Assembly: GCA_026874595.1 (NCBI GenBank)
Contig: CM049317.1
Span: forward strand, 68,805,118-68,869,117
DNA length: 64,000 bases
Direction of reading: 5' to 3'
DNA from: Sipunculus nudus
Taxonomy: Eukaryota > Annelida > Sipuncula > Golfingiida > Sipunculidae
Part shown: positions 56,896-64,000 of the stretch, in pieces
Position numbering within the stretch: the stretch's first letter is position 1
Layout: the number at the start of each line of letters is the position of its first letter
Made by a program: the position numbers and the translations under genes
Notes under the pieces: generated by a model
The model's database searches: none
Told to the model about the DNA's origin: nothing
What the model saw: the letters and a program-made list of their open reading frames with translations, nothing else

Positions 56896-57795
56896 TCACG
56901 TGAGTCCAGCCTCATGTCATGCTTTCGACAACACGTCGATTCTGATCTTGTCCACTTTGTTGCAGAATAAACAGTTGTCAAGTGTCAGCTGCGTGTCGTT
57001 TACCATTTGTGTGTGTGCGAGTGGGCCACGAACCAGACCCCGCCTTACCGCCCGCCCGCGACACACATATGTATTGTATATGTGGTGATTAATTCCCCCC
57101 CCCCCTTCCTGATTTGGGAATCAAAGGATCTTAAGTTCAAGCTCATAGGCCTCCGTTGTTCATGAACAAGTCCGGCTGAAGTTATTTTGTTAGTCTCCTT
57201 TCTCAATTGCTAATAAAGATATTTCAATTAAACTTAATACACTGATGTAAAGTGACAATACATAGCACAGTTATTTAAAGTTTGCATTTCTTGGCCAGTA
57301 ATTAGACAACATTTGAACAGATCCCAACTCAGCTCAGGTTAAAGTTTTTATTTACTCTTTATAACTCGGCAACCACGTATCCTTTTGTTTATAAATTTAT
57401 CATAGGGAAATATTTTATATTGCGTATGATATTAGGAATCCCCGGATGATTTATGGATCAAAGGGTCAAGGTCACACGGCCCGATTGTTCATAAACAAGT
57501 GCGGCTCATTACTCCATTTGCTTAGTAGCCTGATGTACAGGGACAATACCCATCACCGTTATTAAAACTTTCCAAATATTTTAATTTTAGGACCAGAAAT
57601 TAGCACTCACGAAAAAACTTTGTAGAGATCCAAGCCCAGCTTAGATTAAAGTTAAGAGATAACTCTTTATAACTCAACAAACACCCACCATATAACTTTC
57701 ATATTTCATATGTGTATTGTATACGGGGTTAGAAATCCCACATATAATTTGGGGGTTAAGGGTGTTTCTGACTGCCTCGTATACCGGCGAGCTCG

Positions 57796-58127
57796 GATGT
57801 CCTCAGACGACTTGTTCAATCGAAACATTTATAGGGTTTGATTTATGGCCTAAAATAAGGCATAGCCGGCGCAATTAGGCGTGTGTTAAACAGCCATAGA
57901 AAAATAAGGCTGTTGCCTTACAATCTGAAACGTTTTAATCAAGGTCAATCGAAGACATTTTTCCAATTGCTCACCTCGGGATAAGGGTTCTTTCTACTCT
58001 GTGTCAAACCAGAAATCAATTAAGAAAAAAATATTTGCATTAGCCCAATTTTTGCTCATTTATACATCGGACCTAAAAGTTTTAATCGGAGGATATTAAA
58101 CTTGTGTACATGTGTTAAATTGTTTTA

Positions 58128-58165
<38 letters not shown>

Positions 58166-58301
58166 GCGATAATTAGGGTAGGCTAGCTGGTAGAGTGGTT
58201 CCCAGCGATATGATGGTCCTGCATTGCCAGCCAATGGAATCAGACAGAGGGCTGGAACATGTGATAATGGTACCCTTCCCTGCGAATGAGTCCTCTGAAC
58301 A
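57796..58301. other. Spacer downstream of gene C
   Basis: No exon seen. A (TA)n tract lies at 58133-58163. Confidence 0.4.
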
Positions 58302-58874
58302 TTAAGGATTCACAGGTCGAATTTTCAGTTCCATTTTCCTGAATTTTGTGTCTGCCTTGAGGTACGGTTTAGGGGCATTAAGATGACAATAACCACAAGG
58401 ATAGCCGCTGTATGGCCTGTACCACCATCCACCTTTTAACCCACAGCTGGCGTTGTTCTGGTCTTTGTCGTGGTCGTAGGTGCTGAATTTAGCGCCATTG
58501 ATATTTGCGACATAGCCGGTTATCGAGCCGGTGTGAGTGCTGAAGCTTACGGTGTAATCCGTGGCCTCGCTGCCCTCCCTAAAGTCAAGCATATCTCGAA
58601 ACCGGGGTATGCCATTGGAATCACAGAATTTGATCCGCAGCAAATACCGCAGGAATTTCTGATTGGTCAACATGTGCTTTTGCTCCAGGCCAAGCCAGAA
58701 TTAAGTCGCCGCTTATGTTGCCGAAGCCGAGTTTGTATTCTTTCCAGGAGCGCGTGAAGTTGACATCAAAGTTCACTCGACGCTGCAGTATTGTCCATCC
58801 ATATTGATGGGAGTACACCGGAAATGGGTCGGCTGTCTTGACGCTCCAGTACTTCCCTGTCACAGCCGAGCTGT
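58302..58874 (-). pseudogene. Gene C exon 4, deletion and frameshift
   Basis: Acceptor attttattcag at the right end, stop TAA at 58302-58304. The second half (L-T-N-Q-K...Y-D-H-D-K-D...G-G-W-W-Y...M-E-L-K-I-R-P) is well preserved in its own frame. Confidence 0.88.
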
Positions 58875-58936
58875 CTGAATAAAATGAAAAATAAATCTTA
58901 TTGTTCACATTCATGTGTTAGTAATAATCATTGCAT

Positions 58937-58956
58937 GGGGGGGGGGGGGGGGGGGT
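58937..58956. repeat. Poly-G tract in gene C intron 3
   Basis: About 19 consecutive G. Confidence 0.9.
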
Positions 58957-61003
58957 AATAAACCAGGTGAGGAAAATTGGTTTATTTTATATTTTTAAAG
59001 TTCAAATAGCATATCGATTTTCAATGGTTTACTGTCTCAATAAGATGTACAAATATTTTTTTTCATTTTTTTGTGGCGCTGTGATCGTGGCGAGAAATTC
59101 ATCCATCAGTATGTTTAGACCTAGTCAGTGATGATGTTATTTCCTCTAGTAACTAAAGAGTACAATATGTAATTGAGGAAGAGTGAAATAAGTGATATAT
59201 TTTGATTCAAAAGTGATATATTTTTATATAAAAGTGATATATTTTGAAAAGCGATATATTTTGATTAAACAAAATACATGTGAACAGATAAAATAACAAT
59301 TTATTTTTCCTGAAAGAATATGAACATTGTACATGTATAGCCTACAGTATCAATTGAACAGTTATCTTGATAGCAAAGAACACACAATACACTCAGAGGT
59401 TAAACGGTAGGAGGCTATACAGATCCATAGATCTGAAAAAAATACATGATTATTACATGACCATATTGTTGTATTGGTAGCCACCAAACCAGAAGTTCCA
59501 TGCAATGACACAGGCATTTTGAAAATAATGGGTAAACAGTAAATTCTGCGCAGGACACAACCGATCGGACGGGCTCCTACGTCTTAATTTTGTGCCACGT
59601 GCCACGAGAGTCCTTGCGAAATTTCGAGGAATCGTATACGGAGGATGATGAACATGTACCACAAACTCAGCGAATTCTCAGCGAACACCGAGGCGGCATG
59701 TGTAACTTGCTCCTTTAGCAAAGGTCGCGTGGGACGTGCAGCTTTTAAGGTACCATGGAAAGAAATTATGTGGTCTAAGACGCAATGAGGAACAAGTGAT
59801 ACTTGCCTGCTGAGTACGGTATGCCCAACATCCTATCGTTATGTTATTAAAATTATTTAAAGTTGGGTCCAATCCCGCTAATTGGTTGTTAATCCACATT
59901 ACTTCCACCAGTTGTTGATGTCGTTTGAATACTTGCAATTCTCTTCAATCATAATGATCTTTTTCTGGCTAGAGACAACAAGAATGTGCGCACACCGTAA
60001 AACTTCCGTTTTAACACAAGTCACATAAAGTGACGACTGAAGCGACAACACAGGTCACAATCTGCAGCAGTTATTTCTTTCACCACGACTGAACGGGAGT
60101 CTAGCTGGAATTCACATGTGATCTTGCCACCAAACAAGCAAGCACGCACAATCAAACGCAAATTTCTCTCTCCCTACGAGCTCCTTCTTCAGTTTAACTT
60201 GGCTTCACATTTCTCAGACGCACGAACGTACATTGGTACATCCATCGGTGATACATATAAGGTGCCTCGTTCTGATTTCTACTGACCTAATCTTGCCTTT
60301 CTTCTAAAACCCCTTGCCTGACATTTCCCCCCTCTTTTTCATGAAAGAATACCTCTATCTACTACTTCTCTCCTGCTTTACCAGTCCTGTTAGAACAAGA
60401 ATGGGGAATTGGGCATTTTTTAGTGTGCAAATGTCCAGCATGTAGAAAATGGCCTGATATTGTGCCACATTTCAGTTGCTTGACACCAAATTCCGTATTG
60501 GCAATAAATGATATCTTATCTTGAATGTCGGGAGATGTGCACAATGAACGTTTCTGACTTTAGAAACGTTACATATATCCACGAACAGTAGCATGCGAAG
60601 CACATCATTATTCAGACTGTGGTAAAAAATAGGGAATTCACGCAAATTTTACTCTTTATGTCACTCTTTATTTCAAAGAAGTCTACTCTTTTTTCAGGAG
60701 CACATGCTAGTGATTTACTTTTGGCAGGCCTGCAAAAGGTTCGTTTTCCAAGAAAGTGGACTTTGACTCCAACCTTAGATCTCGGGCTCTTATTCGCCCA
60801 GGTCAGACTCTGACTTTCACTCGAATTCTGATATTGTCGACTCCACTACAACAGAACGTTTCTTTGAATAAAAATATCTCCGCGAAAATTATTAACATTC
60901 TTGTGCAACATTTTCATGCAATGGTCGTTGGTGATATGATTTTTTCCGGAGGAGGGAGGAGGTGGTTTTGGTTGATAATTCTATGATGTTAGGGGATACT
61001 TAC
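58957..61003 (-). other. Gene C intron 3
   Basis: No exon or clear transposon recognised. A segment at about 60655-60735 (tttcaaagaag(t/c)ctactctt...ggcaggcctg) matches gene A intron 3 at 21095-21200, showing shared intron ancestry. Short agtgatatattttga repeats lie at 59185-59265. Confidence 0.5.
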
Positions 61004-61096
61004 TCGTTATAAGGAGATGTTCTACCCTTGTGACAGGAAAGACATTGTAAACTCCACTCAACGTCATCGGGGAGAGATCCTTAAAGTCCTGGCAAT
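61004..61096 (-). CDS. Gene C exon 3
   Basis: 93 bp with intact acceptor (gtcacag) and GTAAGT donor. Only a single copy of the 61-bp unit is present, the presumed ancestral state. Confidence 0.82.
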
Positions 61097-61600
61097 CTGT
61101 GACAATAATAATCGATTGAAAATTAGTTACTTTACTCAAATACATTGACATATCCAACAAATACAACACATTCCATAAATTAAAGGAAAGAACAAAGACT
61201 AATCAGGAAATTTATATAGGCTGTATGTCAAAACTTAAACTGATCAAAGTATTTCAATTTCAAAGATGTCCTCTCACTGATGTACCATTAAAAAAACCAT
61301 AAACAAGTAACATATATGGCTTAGATTGAAAAATAAAGCATTATTAGGCCTTCTGATGTATATACCGCATAACTATTTTTTAAGAAGGCAACTTAAGGAC
61401 GTCTGATATGATGATAGACCCGAGATTCGCAACTCGAACCCCGAAATAAACGCCTAGGACTAATAGTACATGTATAACCTCAATGGCTTTGCAAAAAGTT
61501 GCCATATTATATTTAATCATTATATGCACAATACAGAATAACACGCCACCATCAGCCCATGTGGCCGTTATTTGAACGATTGAAGAGCTGTTCAACTTAC

Positions 61601-61781
61601 CTCTGTACTCGAAGTGGAAGTCGACCTGGGCGTTACATGAGCACCCACACGTGGTCTTTGCGTTGATTGCTGGAGAAGAAGAAGCCGGGAAGCCGCCATT
61701 AAAGACAGGACCGACAGTTGTGTTAAGTCGGGATACCTGCTCTGTCAAGTTCTTCACTGTGTTCTGTAGGTCCTCGATCAC
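61601..61781 (-). CDS. Gene C exon 2
   Basis: 181 bp, phase 0 to 1. Coiled coil then C-G-C-S-C. The acceptor is unusually purine-rich (ttaataaag) but keeps AG. Donor GTAAGT. Confidence 0.82.
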
Positions 61782-62002
61782 CTTTATTAAATGTAAAATA
61801 CCAGGTATAAATAATGATATGCGTTGAATATATCTCTGACGGTCAATGAAAAGTTAATGTACACCATGCACTCAGTTTTCGATATGACGTTTTATGATAT
61901 GAATAACATATTGGTAAGTAAACGTTGATAATGTCGATAGGAAAGCAAGCCCTGAACAGATGATAATTAAAAATATATAAAGGTATGACAAAGGGGGTTA
62001 GC

Positions 62003-62212
62003 AGAAGCGGATCCGGGGGGGGGGGGGGGAGGGGTCCAGAGGGTCCGGACCTTGTCCCTTCTTTTAGCCGCCGCAACCTTGTTTTAAGGGTTTCAGACCA
62101 ATTTTCGCGGCCTGAAACCCCCTCCCTCCTTTTCCGGACATTGGGACCTTATTTAGGTTTTGTCATTTGTCTTCCTTGGTTTGACCCCTCCTTTTCCTAA
62201 ATCATGGATACA
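62003..62212. mobile_element. TIR element (MITE-like) with G-run, gene C intron 1
   Basis: The left end gcggatccggggg and the right end ccttttcctaaatcatggatac are roughly inverted. The ggggtcc/gacccctcc blocks near each end are inverted copies. No ORF. Similar ends occur at 7.1 kb. Confidence 0.45.
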
Positions 62213-62454
62213 GAAGAAAAAAAAATTCCAGGCTTCTCATCCCAAACAAAGGAACTTTAACAGTAGCTAGCGACTTTCGGGCCGACAATAAGATATAATT
62301 GTTACCCGATTATTATAGAAAAAGGCATAGATATAGTAGACCATCGAGTGAGGAAACTGATTTTTCATCTCGATGCTTGATCAAGCCATTAAACCTTTGT
62401 CTTCTGAGGCAAAGTGATATTCAGTCACCTTTTTGTTAGAAAATGGAAGGAATA

Positions 62455-62640
62455 TATAAACTTTATATTTGTTAATGGCAGGTAAGCAAGGGATTCACGG
62501 GGGGGGGGGGGGGGGCTAAATATAATGGCAGGTAAGCAAGGGAGTCACGGGGGGGGGGGGGGCTATCTTTTAAGATAATACTATGAATATATAAACTTTA
62601 CATTCTATAATGACAGCTAGGCATGGAAATCACGGCTTTG
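62455..62640. repeat. Duplicated block with G-runs
   Basis: Two adjacent copies of ataatggcaggtaagcaaggg or a close variant, each followed by cacg and a run of 15-18 G. A third, weaker copy follows at about 62612. It could form G-quadruplexes. Confidence 0.7.
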
Positions 62641-62991
62641 TCATGTAAAGGCTCACTTCAAAAGCTGAGACTTAGGGCGACTTGCAAGGTTTTAAACGTT
62701 ACTTATAGTATCTAATAGTTCAACTTGTAGGGTGAATAGTGCATGTGAAGATATTATGAATATAGTCGACTTGATAAAAGTTGTTCGGGATCTAGGACGA
62801 GGGTCTCGAAATACGCACACATGTACAAGATAGATAAATCACAATACGCGTGTTCTAGGAAGTGTATATGGAAAACTGGGAACAAAGGGCATGGTGTAAT
62901 GTAGCTGCTGCCTAAATACAAATGTACCAAAAGTCACCAATATACCGTTGTCTGAAAATACTGCTGCAAACATTAACCATCAAATAGACCA

Positions 62992-62993
<2 letters not shown>

Positions 62994-63034
<41 letters not shown>
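62994..63034. repeat. (TA)n in gene C intron 1
   Basis: About 40 bp of TA. A (GA)n tract follows at 63228-63250, matching the TA/GA pair beside exon 1 of A and B. Confidence 0.9.
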
Positions 63035-63039
<5 letters not shown>

Positions 63040-63416
63040 TGTAAAAAGGATGATCAGAAAAGGAATACCGAAACAGGTGAATGTAATGACCCCTGGTGGC
63101 AAACCGAGACAATATTGTGTTTTGTGTCTGAGGCCAACTGCCACACACACACACATATATATATATAGTGAACCTCGAAATGCTTTTAGGAATTCAGTTA
63201 GTAGTTTCCAGGCCGCTTTTTTTCCCTGAGAGAGAGAGAGAGAGAGAGATATGAATAATACAGAGCGAGATAAACCAGCGAGTTATTATAATTAATGAAA
63301 CATAGACTAAGAAATATGCGTGGTACTTTATTAACCCCAGAAACATATATAAATAAAAAAACTCTGTCATCCAAATGTGTTAAATTTCAATAAATGCAAA
63401 AGCATTAGAAACTTAT

Positions 63417-63566
63417 CTTTAAACTCGTGTTTTTACAGGTGTGCGCATTTTCAGGTGATGGGACAACGAAAAAGTACGAGTACTGACCGTTTCCGTTCAG
63501 TTCTACCTGACCATGCACGTGGTATAAGACATGAACAAGAAAAACGCAACTTTTGATTCCGAACAT
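63417..63566 (-). pseudogene. Gene C exon 1, signal peptide, donor altered
   Basis: 50 codons from the ATG at 63564-63566. The mature N-terminus keeps N-G-N-G-x-Y-S-Y-F-F-V-V-P. The base after the exon is A instead of G, so the donor reads ATAAGT. No nearby GT in the right phase was seen. Confidence 0.78.
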
Positions 63567-64000
63567 TTTGGTCAAACTGACAATGTTATAAAGCGAAGAC
63601 TAATCTTTCTCAACTGTACGGAAGTAGTGTTGATTCACTCGCCAAATAACAACCAATAGCCCACAACCGCACATTATATAGTTTCAGAAATTCCCAGGGA
63701 CTGGAGAACCTAATTATAGCGTTATATAAGACACGATATGCACGTATGTCGATGTCTCTATTAGGAAAAAAGACAATGGTGACTTGCTAACGGTAGTTAT
63801 GTAACGATCATGCCAAGGCATGAATAACAGTTTTGGCAAATATGTGTCTTTGCGTGTGTATGGGTGCTTTGGGCTGCCATTTGCCGTTGCAGCTGTAATG
63901 ATCGAGAAAGTTGTCGTAAAAAATTAGATGTTCTCAGAATGTCGCAGATTCTAAAAAAAACCTAGCCATTTGCATAGTGTACATTGCTTGGTATAACTTA
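63567..64000. other. Upstream region of gene C
   Basis: A TATAA-like motif (minus strand ctttataac) lies about 20 bp before the ATG. Nothing else is recognised. Confidence 0.35.

Larger units (their letters stand above)
54363..57063 (+). mobile_element. Solo LTR with a 2.1-kb intron-like insert
   Basis: It runs TGTAGCG...GCGACA and is flanked by 4-bp caca on both sides (54359-54362 and 57064-57067), interrupting a modular repeat. A 71-bp segment occurs twice (54799-54869 and 56895-56965), with one mismatch. The first is followed by a GTAGGT donor. The second ends ...ccactttgttgcag and is followed by aataaa, a poly(A) signal. Removing 54870-56965 leaves about 605 bp of LTR. The terminal part (tgtgtgtgtgcg..ccacgaacc) resembles the end of the 47.4-kb LTR, so the two belong to related families. 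No pol or gag seen. Confidence 0.6.
54231..57795 (+). mobile_element. Modular repeat element, split by an LTR
   Basis: Ends cgccggtacgaag (about 54232) and the inverse of cgccggtatacgag (about 57780-57793). Modules with ttaaactcggcaacca-like and aaggtca-like motifs recur near 54327, 57362 and 57672. The LTR insertion at 54363-57063 separates the first module from the rest. No coding capacity. Confidence 0.45.
58302..63566 (-). pseudogene. Fibrinogen-related secreted protein gene C, damaged
   Basis: Exons: 63417-63566, 61601-61781, 61004-61096 and 58302-58874, in the same phases as gene B. Exons 2 and 3 are intact, with V-I-E-D-L-Q...C-G-C-S-C and D-C-Q-D-F-K-D-L-S-P. Exon 1 (50 codons, M-F-G-I-K start, signal peptide) ends at ATAAGT where a GTAAGT donor is expected. 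Exon 4 lacks 15 bp (the residues C-E-L-S-S, including a conserved Cys) and carries a 4-bp insertion at about 58701 that shifts the frame before the F-W-L-G motif. A full product like B is therefore not expected, unless the assembly is wrong here. Sequence is more diverged from A and B than those are from each other. Confidence 0.82.

Noticed and set aside
63411-63416. Gene C exon 1 donor as a U12-type AT-AC intron
   Set aside because: The sequence is ATAAGT, not ATATCCTT, and homologous introns are GT-AG. A point change is simpler.

Overview
The window is animal nuclear DNA. Its genes are split by GT-AG introns, and it carries long (TA)n tracts, a tRNA-derived SINE, LTR retrotransposons, terminal-inverted-repeat elements and satellites. 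The secreted fibrinogen-domain gene family, the hairpin-plus-(GTCC)n repeats and the SINE type point to a lophotrochozoan, most likely a bivalve mollusc. The species cannot be named from the sequence alone.

The main gene content is a tandem family of secreted fibrinogen-related genes, all on the minus strand. Each has four coding exons: signal peptide, short coiled coil with a Cys cluster, a small exon opening the fibrinogen domain, and the large fibrinogen exon. Gene B (38097-44555) is intact and splices to a predicted 338-residue protein. Gene A (18559-28125) has a frameshift in exon 1, a 43-base deletion in exon 2 and two indels in exon 4, so it is a pseudogene. Gene C (58302-63566) has good exons 2 and 3, an altered exon 1 donor and a damaged exon 4. 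A fourth, orphan exon 1 (31053-31216) sits beside a large satellite. Genes A and B share introns and flanks, so they are a segmental duplication, and each has since gained insertions absent from the other.

Layout. 0-2.5 kb: a Mutator-like transposase relic (minus) and the last exon of an unrecognised gene (plus). 2.5-18.3 kb: gene-free, with hairpin/(GTCC)n modular repeats, a 26-bp minisatellite interrupted by a SINE, and a 40-bp minisatellite. 18.5-28.4 kb: pseudogene A. 28.4-31.2 kb: microsatellites, a second SINE and the orphan exon. 31.26-36.71 kb: a 71-bp satellite of about 77 copies with incipient higher-order structure. 38.1-44.6 kb: gene B. 45.9-47.2 kb: a piggyBac-like non-autonomous element. 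47.4-54.1 kb: a young Ty3/Gypsy element on the minus strand with an intact pol, a 5'-truncated gag and a clear -1 frameshift signal. 54.2-57.8 kb: a modular repeat split by a second LTR. 58.3-63.6 kb: gene C.

Three observations deserve most attention. Two different LTRs each hold an intron-like insert bounded by a 64- or 71-bp duplication, arranged so that GT-AG splicing would restore an uninterrupted LTR. The Gypsy element has a UUUAAAC slippery site followed by an H-type pseudoknot at the gag stop. The splice donor of fibrinogen exon 3 lies inside a 61-bp unit present in 1, 2 and 5 copies in genes C, B and A.
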